The notes under the pieces were generated by a model. That model worked only from the letters and a program-made list of their open reading frames with translations. It was not told where the DNA came from and ran no database searches. The translations under genes were made by a program, and so were the position numbers. DNA of 64,000 nt from Sneathiella chungangensis (lineage in GTDB: Bacteria; Pseudomonadota; Alphaproteobacteria; Sneathiellales; Sneathiellaceae), in contig NZ_WTVA01000004.1 of the NCBI RefSeq assembly GCF_009882935.1, positions 408,657 through 472,656 on the forward strand, read 5' to 3'. Of the stretch, positions 10,004-18,730 are shown piece after piece (position 1 is the stretch's first letter; each line of letters starts with the position of its first letter).

Positions 10004-11136
10004 TCATGTTCAGGCGGATTAGCAATATATATCGTCTGGGTGTGAAGGAACTTTATAGTGTCCGGTCGGATCCAGTGCTGGTTTTCCTGTTGATCTGGGC
10101 CTTTACCTTCATGGTCTACGAGGTTGCGGAAAATGCAAAGATAGAGGTTGTGAACGCCGCTGTCGGTGTGCTGGACGAAGATCAGTCGGCACTGTCGCGG
10201 CGGATTATCGACAGTATTCTGCCGCCCTATTTCAAACCGGCGGAGGAAATCGATGGTCGCGACATGGACCGACTTCTCGATAACGGCGACTATATCTTCA
10301 TCATCGATATCCCGCCGCGGTTTGAATCAGATCTGCTGGCGGGAAAACGTCCGGAAATCCAGGTCAATGTCGATGCCACCGCGATGGCGATCGCCGGCAA
10401 TGGATCCTCCTATCTCGCGAGTATCATCAATTCCGAAGTGTCGAATTATCTCGATGCGGATGGCGGAGAGTCGAGCCTGCCTGTCGATCTGATTGTTCGC
10501 GTTGCCTTCAATCCGAATGTGAACTCGACCTGGTTCATGTCGGTGATGGCGATTATCAACAATGTGACATTGCTTGCCATGATCCTGACCGGGGCCGCCC
10601 TGATACGGGAGCGCGAGCATGGCACAATTGAACATCTGCTCGTCACGCCGGTGACCAGCGTGGACATCATGATTTCCAAAGTCTGGTCGAATGGCCTGAT
10701 TATCATTGTCGTGGCGTCGGTGTCGCTGGTGATGGTTGTCGAAGGGATCCTTCAGGTGCCGATCTTTGGATCGAAGCCGCTTTTTATTCTCGGAGCCGTC
10801 GTTTACCTGTTTTCGGTAACGTCTTTCGGTATATTGCTGGCGACCCTAGCGGGTTCGATGCCGCAGTTCGGCCTTCTGGTTGTCCTGACCTATATCGTTA
10901 TGAACCTTCTTTCGGGGAGCACGACGCCGCTTGAAAGCATGCCTGAGTGGCTGCAATTCGTCATGCAGTTCGCTCCCTCGACCCATTATGTGAGTTTTTC
11001 GCAGAGCGTCCTTTTCCGTGGGGCGGGGATCAATATCGTCTGGCCGGAACTGTTTGCCATGGCCGGTATTGGCGCCGCTTACTTTCTTGCGGCCTTCTCT
11101 CGCTTTCGCAAAGTCCTCGACAGTTCGTCGGGATAA
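10000..11136 (+). CDS. ABC-2 type exporter permease subunit
   Basis: This second permease of the exporter has one N-terminal membrane helix, a periplasmic domain of about 130 residues, then five C-terminal helices with the typical ALIREREHGTIEHLLVTPV loop. It resembles YhhJ. The GTG at 10000 overlaps the upstream TGA. An ATG two codons later (10006) is equally possible. It pairs with the permease half of the preceding fusion protein to build the membrane channel. It ends the operon; 142 bases separate it from the next gene. Confidence 0.92.
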   Translation: MIMFRRISNIYRLGVKELYSVRSDPVLVFLLIWAFTFMVYEVAENAKIEVVNAAVGVLDEDQSALSRRIIDSILPPYFKPAEEIDGRDMDRLLDNGDYIFIIDIPPRFESDLLAGKRPEIQVNVDATAMAIAGNGSSYLASIINSEVSNYLDADGGESSLPVDLIVRVAFNPNVNSTWFMSVMAIINNVTLLAMILTGAALIREREHGTIEHLLVTPVTSVDIMISKVWSNGLIIIVVASVSLVMVVEGILQVPIFGSKPLFILGAVVYLFSVTSFGILLATLAGSMPQFGLLVVLTYIVMNLLSGSTTPLESMPEWLQFVMQFAPSTHYVSFSQSVLFRGAGINIVWPELFAMAGIGAAYFLAAFSRFRKVLDSSSG

Positions 11137-11186
11137 AATCCCACAAAACTTTCGGTTGATCAGAAAAAACTTGGTTTCTCACTGGC

Positions 11187-11266
11187 ATTTCAGTCCTTTG
11201 GGTTGTAAATCTTTGGGCAGCCGGAAAGCCCGACCGGAGAATCGGGCGTCGAATTTCAGTCTTTGG
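11187..11266 (+). promoter_or_regulatory. Leader of the aryl polyene operon with a near-direct repeat and a small hairpin
   Basis: An ATTTCAGTC(C)TTTGG element occurs twice (11187-11201 and 11253-11266), differing by one base; the second copy runs into the ribosome site GGAGGA. Between them GCCCGA (11228-11233) pairs with TCGGGC (11242-11247). The 142-base gap upstream of the first APE gene should hold the promoter. I cannot assign -35/-10 boxes with confidence. Confidence 0.35.
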
Positions 11267-11278
11267 AGGAACGATAGT

Positions 11279-11686
11279 ATGAAAAAGTTTTTTAATCTTG
11301 CAGTGGTGGCGGTGCTGGCGGTTATGCTCAGCGGCTGCTTCGGGCGTGTTCAGCCTGTTTACAATGCCGAGGCAAACCCGATTCCGGTCAAACTACAGGA
11401 AACGTCGGTGGAAAATATCGGCAATATCATCCAGACATCTGCCATCAACCGTGGCTGGACCGTCAGTGATGTTTCGCCGGGCAAGATGAAGGCGACCCTG
11501 CATAGCCGGACGCATGTTGCCGTTATCGAAATTACCTATTCCAAGACGGATTATTCGATCAATTATGTTTCCAGCGTTGATTTGCTGTATGATGGGGCGA
11601 ATATTCACCGGAACTACAATAAATGGATCCGGACCCTGCAAAATGATATCAACAAGAACCTGAACGTCGCCGCCCTCAAAGTTTGA
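11279..11686 (+). CDS. Small lipoprotein, first gene of the aryl polyene operon
   Basis: A 135-residue protein with a lipoprotein signal peptide; the lipobox LSGC puts the acylated Cys at about residue 20. Mature residues include the motif HRNYNKWIRTLQNDI near the C-terminus, which I recall from small lipoproteins of aryl polyene and related loci. The ATG at 11279 is preceded by GGAGGA at eight bases, so the earlier in-frame codons are not needed. Only ten bases separate it from apeC, so it is very probably co-transcribed. The function is unknown. It may be a periplasmic or outer-membrane accessory for polyene attachment. Confidence 0.8.
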   Translation: MKKFFNLAVVAVLAVMLSGCFGRVQPVYNAEANPIPVKLQETSVENIGNIIQTSAINRGWTVSDVSPGKMKATLHSRTHVAVIEITYSKTDYSINYVSSVDLLYDGANIHRNYNKWIRTLQNDINKNLNVAALKV

Positions 11687-11696
11687 GGATTACTTG

Positions 11697-12431
11697 ATGG
11701 AGACGGGAGTTTCTTTCTCAGTTCAGCGATGGTCCGCCTGGGCACCATCGTTGGACAGTCCTGACGCCTGGCAGCGTTGGGCCGAAGGCGGCGCCCTCTT
11801 GCCGGATCAGGATGGGCTGCCAGATGTGAGGGATTTGCCGGCCGGGCTTCGCCGGCGTCTTTCCCGGCTGGGGAAAATTGCCCTAAGGGTCGCCATGGAT
11901 ATCGGCACTGATGAAAAGCCCCGGGTCGTTTTCTCATCCCGCAACGGCAATGTCACGCAGATGCTCCAACTGCTGGAGAGCCTTGCGGTGGACGAGCCTA
12001 TTTCCCCCACCGGATTTGGCATGTCGGTCCATAACTCGCTCGCGGGGATGCTGTCGATCATGACGAAAAACCGGGAGGCGCAAACGGCGATTGCCGCGGG
12101 AGGAGAGAGCCTTTGCCTGGGCTTGATCGAGGCGACGGCCTGGCTCCGTGAAGATCCGTCGGCGCCGGTACTGCTGCTGCATGCGGACGAGACGCTTCCC
12201 GAATTCTATTCACCTTTTCGGGATCCGGACGTCCCGGTATGCGCGCTGGCGCTCCTGCTCGCACCGGCGGACGAGGGGTCGGGGGGTTATCGCTTCGGTT
12301 TCTCCGGCACGTCGACACGGGCGGCAGCGGGGGATCCGCTGCAAAGCTTCATCCGGTTCCTGCTCCGGGGCGAAATTGACTGGAACTGGTCCGGCGCGCA
12401 AGGTAACTGGTGGTGTCAGCGCCATGCTTGA
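11697..12431 (+). CDS. apeC: Aryl polyene chain-length-factor-like ketosynthase subunit
   Basis: A 244-residue beta-ketoacyl synthase-like protein (Ketoacyl-synt_2 type), much shorter than a full KS (about 400). The segment aligned with the KS nucleophile reads TAIAAGGESL and has no cysteine, so it cannot carry out condensation itself. In studied APE systems ApeC pairs with the active KS ApeO as a chain-length factor. A TTG one codon upstream of the chosen ATG is possible. The 3' end overlaps the acyltransferase gene by eight bases. Confidence 0.85.
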   Translation: METGVSFSVQRWSAWAPSLDSPDAWQRWAEGGALLPDQDGLPDVRDLPAGLRRRLSRLGKIALRVAMDIGTDEKPRVVFSSRNGNVTQMLQLLESLAVDEPISPTGFGMSVHNSLAGMLSIMTKNREAQTAIAAGGESLCLGLIEATAWLREDPSAPVLLLHADETLPEFYSPFRDPDVPVCALALLLAPADEGSGGYRFGFSGTSTRAAAGDPLQSFIRFLLRGEIDWNWSGAQGNWWCQRHA

Positions 12432-13197
12432 CCGTCTCAACTATATCTGGCGGCTGATCGGTACGGGGATCGCTTTCGCAAGCTTTGGCCTCGGCGGGCT
12501 GTTCATGAGTGTCTTCATTTTTATCCCTATCGCGCTGTTTACGAAAGACGAGGCGACGCGTATCCGGCGTGTCCGGGGTGTGATCTACCGGGCGTTTCGC
12601 GTATTCGTCTATTTCCTGCGCGTTGGCGGCATTATCGATTCCCGCTTTCACGAAACGGAGAAGCTAAAAGACGTGCGTGGTGCACTGATCGTAGCCAATC
12701 ATCCGTCGCTGCTTGATACGGTCTTCCTGATGTCGCGGATGCCCGATGTCCAATGCATCGTCAAGCATGAGCTCTGGGACAATCCCTATCTTGGCGGCGT
12801 GATGCGGGCGGCGGGTTATATCCGCAACGATGGTGACGCCGAAATGATGCTCAGACAATGTGAAAAGGCCCTCGGCAGCGGGCAGAACATTCTGGTTTTC
12901 CCCGAAGGAACCAGATCGGTGCCCGGGCAGGCGCTCAAGTTCCAGCGCGGGTTTGCGAATATCGCCACCCATTTCAATGCGCCGATACAGCTGGTTACGA
13001 TAAAATGCGAGCCGTCAACTCTGACGAAAGGAAGTCCATGGTATGCAATTCCGCCACGTCAGGCGCGCTTTGACATTACATTTAACGAACAACTGGACAT
13101 GGCGGATTATCTAAGGCATGAACCCAGATCATTAAAGGTTCGAAAGCTCACGCGTGAGCTGGAGCAATATTATATTGGAAAACTCTGCAATGAATGA
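12424..13197 (+). CDS. Lysophospholipid acyltransferase-like protein of the APE cluster (apeD position)
   Basis: A 257-residue PlsC-type acyltransferase. An N-terminal membrane segment (about 15-40) precedes the catalytic HX4D motif NHPSLLD and the acceptor-binding motif FPEGTRS. The chosen ATG overlaps the upstream stop by eight bases. Its own 3' end overlaps the first ACP gene by eight bases. It may move the finished acyl chain from ACP to a glycerolipid-like acceptor in the inner membrane. The exact step is inferred from the cluster. Confidence 0.88.
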   Translation: MLDRLNYIWRLIGTGIAFASFGLGGLFMSVFIFIPIALFTKDEATRIRRVRGVIYRAFRVFVYFLRVGGIIDSRFHETEKLKDVRGALIVANHPSLLDTVFLMSRMPDVQCIVKHELWDNPYLGGVMRAAGYIRNDGDAEMMLRQCEKALGSGQNILVFPEGTRSVPGQALKFQRGFANIATHFNAPIQLVTIKCEPSTLTKGSPWYAIPPRQARFDITFNEQLDMADYLRHEPRSLKVRKLTRELEQYYIGKLCNE

Positions 13198-13459
13198 ATT
13201 TGAACTTGAAATTAAAAAACTGGTGATCAAGACCCTCAATCTTGAGGACATCACTCCTGAAGAAATAGATAGCGAGGAGCGGCTGTTCGTCGATGGGCTC
13301 GGGCTCGATTCAATCGATGCGCTGGAGCTCGGTGTTGCCATCCAGAAAACCTATGGCATCAAGATTAACGCCAAGAATGAAGATTTGAAGGACCATTTTG
13401 CCTCTGTCCGCAGCCTCGCCCAATTTATTACTTCCGAAAGGAAGGAGATGGACGCATGA
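13190..13459 (+). CDS. apeE: Acyl carrier protein, APE cluster
   Basis: An 89-residue acidic four-helix carrier protein. The phosphopantetheine attachment serine is Ser41 in the motif GLDSIDALEL. Its ATG overlaps the acyltransferase stop, and its 3' end overlaps the second ACP by four bases. APE systems use two ACPs, one of which accepts the aryl starter and intermediates. Which of the two does so here cannot be read from the sequence. The codon use around the 5' end is AT-rich compared with the neighbours. Confidence 0.93.
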   Translation: MNEFELEIKKLVIKTLNLEDITPEEIDSEERLFVDGLGLDSIDALELGVAIQKTYGIKINAKNEDLKDHFASVRSLAQFITSERKEMDA

Positions 13460-13701
13460 GCCGCGATGAAATTTATGACAAGCTCCGCGAGTATCTTGAG
13501 GATATGTTCGAAGTGCCGCCGGAGCTCATCACGCCGGATGCCCAGCTTTATGACGATCTGGATCTCGACAGCATTGATGCCGTTGATCTGGTGGTCAAGT
13601 TGCAGGATCTGACAGGAAAGAAAATCCCGCCTGACGAGTTTCGCACGGTGCGTTCCGTGGGGGATGTGGTGGACCGGGTTCATGCCCTTTTGGCGGCGTA
13701 A
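13456..13701 (+). CDS. apeF: Second acyl carrier protein, APE cluster
   Basis: An 81-residue acyl carrier protein with the attachment serine Ser39 in LDSIDAVDL. It begins with ATG overlapping the previous ACP stop (ATGA). Its 3' end overlaps the next membrane protein gene by 20 bases. It would carry the growing polyene during the KS/KR/DH cycle. It is closer to short, FabF-interacting ACPs than to the longer first ACP, and the two copies share only the core motif. Confidence 0.93.
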   Translation: MSRDEIYDKLREYLEDMFEVPPELITPDAQLYDDLDLDSIDAVDLVVKLQDLTGKKIPPDEFRTVRSVGDVVDRVHALLAA

Positions 13702-14260
13702 ACTGCGGCCGCTGGACCTTCTGCTTGTCCTGATCAGCCTGGCCTATCCTTTCGTTGTGTATTTCGGCCTGATGAAATTCTCGCCCTTGACGGTCGGACT
13801 GGCCCTCGTGATTTTCCTGATCCTGCGCCTCGTTCTTCAGCGTCAGCGGCGAGAACGGCGGCCGGAAATCGGGATTTACCTGATCGTTCTGGCGGCAATT
13901 ATCCTGCTGCTGTCCGTTGACGAGATGCTGGCGATCAAGGCGTATCCTGTGCTGATCAGCCTCTCCTTCGCGACCCTGTTCGGCTATTCGCTGATTTTTC
14001 CGCCGCCGATCATTGAACGCTTTGCCCGGATGACGGAAGGAGAACTCGACGCCCACGCGCAGCGCTATACCCGCCATGTGACAGAGGCCTGGGTGGTATT
14101 CTTCCTGCTGAACGCCGCTGTGTCGGTCTGGACGGCGCTCTATGCGAGCCTTGGCGTCTGGACGCTTTACAACGGCTTCGTTTCATATGTCTTGATCGGC
14201 CTGATGCTCGGCGGTGAATTCATTCTTCGCCAGTTCGTCAAACGCAGAAAAGTGAGTTGA
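13682..14260 (+). CDS. COG4648-like inner-membrane protein of the APE cluster (apeG position)
   Basis: A 192-residue membrane protein with about five hydrophobic segments: LLLVLISLAYPFVVYFG, LALVIFLILRLVL, a third near residues 60-80, and two after residue 135. It resembles the COG4648 family of predicted membrane proteins that recurs in aryl polyene clusters. The ATG at 13682 lies inside the end of the upstream ACP gene. An earlier in-frame GTG at 13664 is possible but would add residues overlapping more of the ACP. No catalytic motif is seen. The function is unknown, possibly a scaffold for the synthase at the membrane. Confidence 0.8.
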   Translation: MPFWRRKLRPLDLLLVLISLAYPFVVYFGLMKFSPLTVGLALVIFLILRLVLQRQRRERRPEIGIYLIVLAAIILLLSVDEMLAIKAYPVLISLSFATLFGYSLIFPPPIIERFARMTEGELDAHAQRYTRHVTEAWVVFFLLNAAVSVWTALYASLGVWTLYNGFVSYVLIGLMLGGEFILRQFVKRRKVS

Positions 14261-14263
14261 GAA

Positions 14264-15631
14264 TTGTACATTCCCGTATCGAAACTGCTTGCTTCCGACA
14301 GGTCTGGGGCTGCCGCTGTCGCCCGTATCGCCAGGCAAGATGTCACCTTCGCCGAATTCAAGGCGGAAGTCGCAGATTTACGTGCGCGGATAAAGAAAAG
14401 GGGCGTCACGCAAGTGGTTCTTGCGACGGAAAGCAGTTATGCCTTCGCAACTGGCATGCTTGCGGCCTTTGACGCCGGGTGTCGCGTTACCGTGCCGCCG
14501 AATGCTCTGCCGGGCATGCTTGCGCGGTTCGTCACGCCGGAGTGCCCACTTCTCTCGGACATCAAGGACGAGGCCCATAGTGACGACCACATTCTCATCG
14601 ACGGTGCGAAGGCGGCGGAGGCGAGTTTTCGCGAGCTCGATCCTGACGCCTGCTCTCTTGATTTCTATACCTCGGGCTCCACGGGTGAGCCCAAACGCGT
14701 GCCAAAGAGCCTCGCGCAAATCGAAAATGAGCTGACGGTTCTCGACCAGGTATTTGGTGCGCGGCTCGGCGCCGCCGCGACACTCGGCACTGTCAGCCAT
14801 CAGCATATCTTCGGCCTCTACTTCAAATGCCTCCTGCCACTCTCGGAGGGAAGGCTGTTTTTCCCGGAAACCTTCGAGATATGGGAGGAATTGCTGGCCT
14901 TCGCGCCGCCGGGCGCCTGTATCGTCTCAAGCCCCGCCCATTTGACCCGTATACCGCCGCTCGATCCCCTGCCGACGTCCGCACAGGCGCCCGTGATTTT
15001 CACGGCGGGCGGGCCGCTGCCATTTGAGGCCGCGCAAACCTCTGCCTGGATGTTCGGGCCGCTTCCAACCGAGATTTACGGCAGTACCGAAACGGGGGGG
15101 ATCGCCCATCGCCAGCAGGAACGCGCCACAACACCCTTCCGGCCGCTTCCCGGAATGGAGACACGCGTTGATGAGCAGGGGAGTCTCTGGGTAAAGTCGA
15201 ACTACACGGACAACGGTGACTGGGACAAGACAAATGATATTGCCGAGCTTTTCCCTGATGGCAGTTTTCTCCTCGCCGGTCGCGCCAACCAGTTCGTCAA
15301 GATAGAGGGCAAACGGATATCCCTTGCCGAAATCGAAAAATTTCTGACGGCATCAGACCTCGTGAAAGACGCGGCGGTGCTCGTACTGACCTCGCCGCGC
15401 GACACGCTTGCGGCGGTTGCGGAATTGACCGAGGAAGGATGGAGGCGCCATGCGGAGATCGGCGCTTTCCGGCTCGGCCGGTTCTTGCGCAAGGAGCTGT
15501 CGCCCAATCTCGAGAATGCTGCGTTGCCGCGCCGCTGGCGGTTTGTCGACCGGCTTCCGGTCAATTCGCAAGGCAAGCGCCAGCAAACCGCGCTTCATGA
15601 ACTGTTTGCAGGTGGTGAAGGGGCGGACTAA
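14264..15631 (+). CDS. apeH: Aryl-ACP adenylating ligase, APE cluster
   Basis: A 455-residue AMP-forming acyl/aryl ligase (ANL superfamily). The phosphate loop reads YTSGSTGEPK, A5 is EIYGSTETGG, the A8 hinge is VKIEGKRISLAEIE, and a catalytic-type C-terminal lysine sits in VNSQGKRQQ. It should activate an aromatic acid such as a hydroxybenzoate or coumarate-type starter and load it on an ACP. No ATG is available near the 5' end. The likely start is TTG at 14264, three bases after the previous stop. At 455 residues it is short for the superfamily but typical for APE members. Confidence 0.9.
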   Translation: MYIPVSKLLASDRSGAAAVARIARQDVTFAEFKAEVADLRARIKKRGVTQVVLATESSYAFATGMLAAFDAGCRVTVPPNALPGMLARFVTPECPLLSDIKDEAHSDDHILIDGAKAAEASFRELDPDACSLDFYTSGSTGEPKRVPKSLAQIENELTVLDQVFGARLGAAATLGTVSHQHIFGLYFKCLLPLSEGRLFFPETFEIWEELLAFAPPGACIVSSPAHLTRIPPLDPLPTSAQAPVIFTAGGPLPFEAAQTSAWMFGPLPTEIYGSTETGGIAHRQQERATTPFRPLPGMETRVDEQGSLWVKSNYTDNGDWDKTNDIAELFPDGSFLLAGRANQFVKIEGKRISLAEIEKFLTASDLVKDAAVLVLTSPRDTLAAVAELTEEGWRRHAEIGAFRLGRFLRKELSPNLENAALPRRWRFVDRLPVNSQGKRQQTALHELFAGGEGAD

Positions 15632-15634
15632 ACT

Positions 15635-16024
15635 GTGCTGGTCATGGAAAAATCTACCGAAATCACCTGGCCCGGCAGCCCGACGGAACCGGAAATCCGT
15701 TCCGAACGGAGTGACGGCGATATTGTTTCGCTTGAAATTTTCGTTGACGAAAAACTGTTCCAGTTTCAGGGCCATTTCCCGGGCGAGCCGGTTCTGCCCG
15801 GCGTCGCCCAGATCGACTGGGCGGCAAAATGCGCCGTCCGTTATTTCGGGGTTCCGGCGAGATTTTCGCGTATCGGCCAGCTTAAATTTTCGAAATTGAT
15901 TGTCGCCAATTCGGTTCTGTCGCTCCGTCTTGAATATAAGCGGGACAAAGGCCGCATCATCTTTTCCTTCTCGGAAGGGGGGGAGGTATGCTCGTCCGGT
16001 TTTTTTGAACTGGCGGCGCAATGA
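15635..16024 (+). CDS. apeI: Hot-dog dehydratase subunit with the catalytic His, APE cluster
   Basis: A 129-residue FabZ-like single hot-dog protein. It has the complete His motif GHFPGEPVLPGV, but the residue at the place of the FabZ catalytic Glu is Asp (QIDWAAK). It therefore looks like half of an active site, complemented by the second dehydratase encoded at 23960. Heterodimeric dehydratases of this kind are known in APE synthesis. The GTG start (15635) is spaced 11 bases from AAGGGG; an ATG three codons later is possible. It overlaps the next gene by four bases. Confidence 0.88.
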   Translation: MLVMEKSTEITWPGSPTEPEIRSERSDGDIVSLEIFVDEKLFQFQGHFPGEPVLPGVAQIDWAAKCAVRYFGVPARFSRIGQLKFSKLIVANSVLSLRLEYKRDKGRIIFSFSEGGEVCSSGFFELAAQ

Positions 16025-17721
16025 GTTTTTCGCTTGCGGCGGTTGTGCCCACTTATAATCATTATCGTCATATCGACAGGGTAATAGACGCGCTCCGCGC
16101 CGAAGGCCTGCGGATTTTCATCATTGATGACGGCAGCGCGGAACCAGCGAAATCCGAAATTGCGAAGTTTGACGATCCGGCGCGGGGCATCAGTCTTCAC
16201 CGGCTGGAAAAGAACGGCGGAAAAGGGGCGGCCGTCATGACCGGCTTTCGCCTAGCGGCGGCCGAAGGTTATACCCATGTCATTCAGATCGACGCGGACG
16301 GGCAACATGATCTGGACGCCTTGCCCGCGCTCATCCAGCTCGCGAAAATCCACCCGGATACGCTGATAAGCGGTCAGCCCGTTTATGATGCGTCCATTCC
16401 GACATCGCGGAAGATCGCCCGCTGGATCACCCATGCCTGGGTTTGGGTGGAAACCCTGTCGATGGCGATTACCGACAGCATGTGCGGCTATCGCATATAT
16501 CCGCTTGCCGCGGCGCTTGCGGTGATCGAGACGGAAACCGTCGGCCATTATATGGATTTTGATACGGAAATCATGGTGCGGATGAACTGGCGGGGGACGC
16601 CTGTCCGGATGCTGCCGATCCGGGTGACCTATCCGGAGGACAACATCTCGAATTTCCGCCTCGGCGCCGATAACTGGCTGATTACGAAAATGCATACGCG
16701 GCTCGTTTTTGGCATGCTGGCGCGATTGCCGCAGGTACTCCGCAACCGGCCCGTGGCCAAAAGGGGAGTCCGCCATTGGGGGCGCATTAATGAGCGCGGG
16801 GCGACAATCGGCCTCAAGACACTTTTCGCCTTCTACCGGATCGCCGGAAAACGGATTTGCTGGTATGCGATGCAGCCTGTCCTGCTCTATTTCTTCGCAA
16901 CCGGCGCGACGCAGCGTCGGGCCTCAAAGGAATATTGGCGGAGGCTTTACGCCGCGAGGGGGGAGGCGCGGGACGTCAGCCTCTGCCAGGTCTGGCTGCA
17001 CTACCGGTCATTCGGGGCAATGGCGCTTGATCGGCTGGCAGGCTGGCTTGGCGATATTCGGCCGGCTGACTTTCTCGGTGACGATCTTTCCACCCTCGAT
17101 ACGATCGCCCGGAGAAAACAGGGCATCATGGTCGTCACCTCGCATCTGGGGAATGTCGACGTCCTCCGTGCTATTGGCGCCGCCCGCGGTATCGATAATG
17201 TGACGGTCTTCGCCCATACCCGTAACGCCGTCAAGTTCAGCCGCATGCTGAGCGATGCCAATCCCGCGGCCACCGTTGACATTATGGAGGTGGAGGATAT
17301 CGGCCCCGCGACGCTGATTGAACTTGAGGAGAAACTGCAAGCCGGCAACTGGATCGTCATCGCCGGCGATCGTATTCCGCTCACCGGCGGCAAGCGGATC
17401 AGGTTGATGGAATTCCTGGGCGCCTCGGCGCCGTTTTCCGAAGGTGCCTGGATTATCGCGGCGCTTTTGCGGTGCCCAGTCTATCTATTGCACTGCCTGA
17501 GTGAAGAGGGGAAATACCGCATCCTGTTCAGCAAGATCGCGGACAGGGTGGAGCGGGGGCGGGCACCACGGGACGGCCTTGCCGCGCCGATGACCGCCTA
17601 TGTCCGGAAACTTGAGGAAAGCTGCCAAAAATATCCGGAACAATGGTACAATTTTTATGATTTCTGGGCAAATCCCGACGACGGGCGAAAACAGGAAGAA
17701 AGGCATAGTGAAAAACCATGA
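16021..17721 (+). CDS. Glycosyltransferase family 2 fused to an LpxL-type acyltransferase (apeJ position)
   Basis: A 566-residue bifunctional enzyme. Residues about 1-240 form a GT-A glycosyltransferase with the nucleotide-sugar motif DADGQHD (residues 91-97) and a dolichol-phosphate-mannose-synthase-like layout. Residues about 290-550 form a lauroyl/myristoyl acyltransferase-like domain with the HX4D motif HLGNVD (His375). It may attach a sugar and then an acyl or aryl polyene chain to a lipid acceptor, so tethering the pigment. The ATGA overlaps at both ends show tight coupling. The order of the two activities is inferred. Confidence 0.9.
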   Translation: MSFSLAAVVPTYNHYRHIDRVIDALRAEGLRIFIIDDGSAEPAKSEIAKFDDPARGISLHRLEKNGGKGAAVMTGFRLAAAEGYTHVIQIDADGQHDLDALPALIQLAKIHPDTLISGQPVYDASIPTSRKIARWITHAWVWVETLSMAITDSMCGYRIYPLAAALAVIETETVGHYMDFDTEIMVRMNWRGTPVRMLPIRVTYPEDNISNFRLGADNWLITKMHTRLVFGMLARLPQVLRNRPVAKRGVRHWGRINERGATIGLKTLFAFYRIAGKRICWYAMQPVLLYFFATGATQRRASKEYWRRLYAARGEARDVSLCQVWLHYRSFGAMALDRLAGWLGDIRPADFLGDDLSTLDTIARRKQGIMVVTSHLGNVDVLRAIGAARGIDNVTVFAHTRNAVKFSRMLSDANPAATVDIMEVEDIGPATLIELEEKLQAGNWIVIAGDRIPLTGGKRIRLMEFLGASAPFSEGAWIIAALLRCPVYLLHCLSEEGKYRILFSKIADRVERGRAPRDGLAAPMTAYVRKLEESCQKYPEQWYNFYDFWANPDDGRKQEERHSEKP

Positions 17722-18128
17722 TATCCGCCGAAGTTGACGTGAAATGCCAGTTCTATGATCTCGACCCGATGGGAATCGCCTGGCACGGAAATTATGCCCG
17801 CTTCTTCGAACAGGCCCGATGTGCCCTGCTTGACGTCATCGATTATAATTATGAACAGATGAACGATAGCGGCTATGCCTGGCCTATTGTCGATATGCGG
17901 ATAAAATATATCCGCCCGATCCGTTTCGGTCAGGTCGTGGCGGTGGCGGCGACATTGGCCGAATATGAAAACCGCCTGAAAATCAATTATCAGATCAATG
18001 ACCGTGAAACCGGCGAGAAACTAACCCGGGGATTTACAATTCAGGTGGCGATTGATAAGAACGCGGGGGAAATGCTATTCCAGTCCCCACCAATACTTTA
18101 CCGAAAAGTTGAAGCTCTGTTGTGCTAA
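17718..18128 (+). CDS. apeK: Hot-dog thioesterase (4HBT type), APE cluster
   Basis: A 136-residue acyl-CoA/ACP thioesterase of the 4-hydroxybenzoyl-CoA thioesterase group. The nucleophile region reads DLDPMGIAWHGNY, where the Asp is the expected catalytic residue. In APE systems ApeK can release the chain or edit stalled ACPs. It overlaps the gene before it (four bases) and the LolA-like gene after it (seven bases). Its length is normal. Confidence 0.9.
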   Translation: MISAEVDVKCQFYDLDPMGIAWHGNYARFFEQARCALLDVIDYNYEQMNDSGYAWPIVDMRIKYIRPIRFGQVVAVAATLAEYENRLKINYQINDRETGEKLTRGFTIQVAIDKNAGEMLFQSPPILYRKVEALLC

Positions 18129-18730
18129 GAACGATCCGTCTGTTAATCATTATCGTCATGGCCGCCGCCATATTTCCGGCCCAGGCCGCACCGGTGGCGC
18201 TGAAGGAGGGCGAAGGCCTGATGGGGCGCTTTCAACAGGCCCGGTATTTGCGCGGATTCGATAAACCCATCCTGTCAGAAGGCGCGTTCTATTTGCTGCC
18301 GAAATCAGCCTTGATCTGGCAGACAGAAAAGCCGTTCTTCAGCCGCATGGTCATTGACGAAACCGGCTTGAGCCAGGCGCTGAAAGGCGCGGAGGTGACC
18401 CGTCTCAGTTTCAAGCAGTTCCCGGGGTTCAAGCTGTTGCGCGACACCTTCGAAAACAGCCTTGGTGGCAACTGGGCGCCGCTTGAGGAGATGGCGGGCG
18501 CGAAATTGCTGCCGGTGGACGGCGGATATACGCTGCGCTTCGCTCCCAAGGCAAGTGGCCTCAACCTTCCTTTTGCCTATCTCAATTTTGAAATCGATGA
18601 TTTCCTGAAAACAGTCGAGATCGTGAAAAGCAACGGTGACCGGGACGTGATCACCTTTTCCGACCAACGGGTGGCGTCGGCTGAGGATATTAACCAGGCG
18701 GCCCAGACAAACCGGGAAAAGCAGCCGTGA
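18122..18730 (+). CDS. LolA-like periplasmic outer-membrane carrier of the APE cluster (apeL position)
   Basis: A 202-residue secreted protein with a clear signal peptide (about 1-22, cut near AQAA). The remainder resembles LolA/LolB-fold carriers that ferry lipidated cargo across the periplasm. Alternating hydrophobic strands and FRxxFxGG-like spacing are not strongly conserved, so the fold is inferred from position and pattern. It begins with GTG at 18122, overlapping the thioesterase stop. It ends in a GTGA overlap with the exporter. Working with that exporter it could move the lipid-linked polyene to the outer membrane. Confidence 0.82.
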   Translation: MLRTIRLLIIIVMAAAIFPAQAAPVALKEGEGLMGRFQQARYLRGFDKPILSEGAFYLLPKSALIWQTEKPFFSRMVIDETGLSQALKGAEVTRLSFKQFPGFKLLRDTFENSLGGNWAPLEEMAGAKLLPVDGGYTLRFAPKASGLNLPFAYLNFEIDDFLKTVEIVKSNGDRDVITFSDQRVASAEDINQAAQTNREKQP

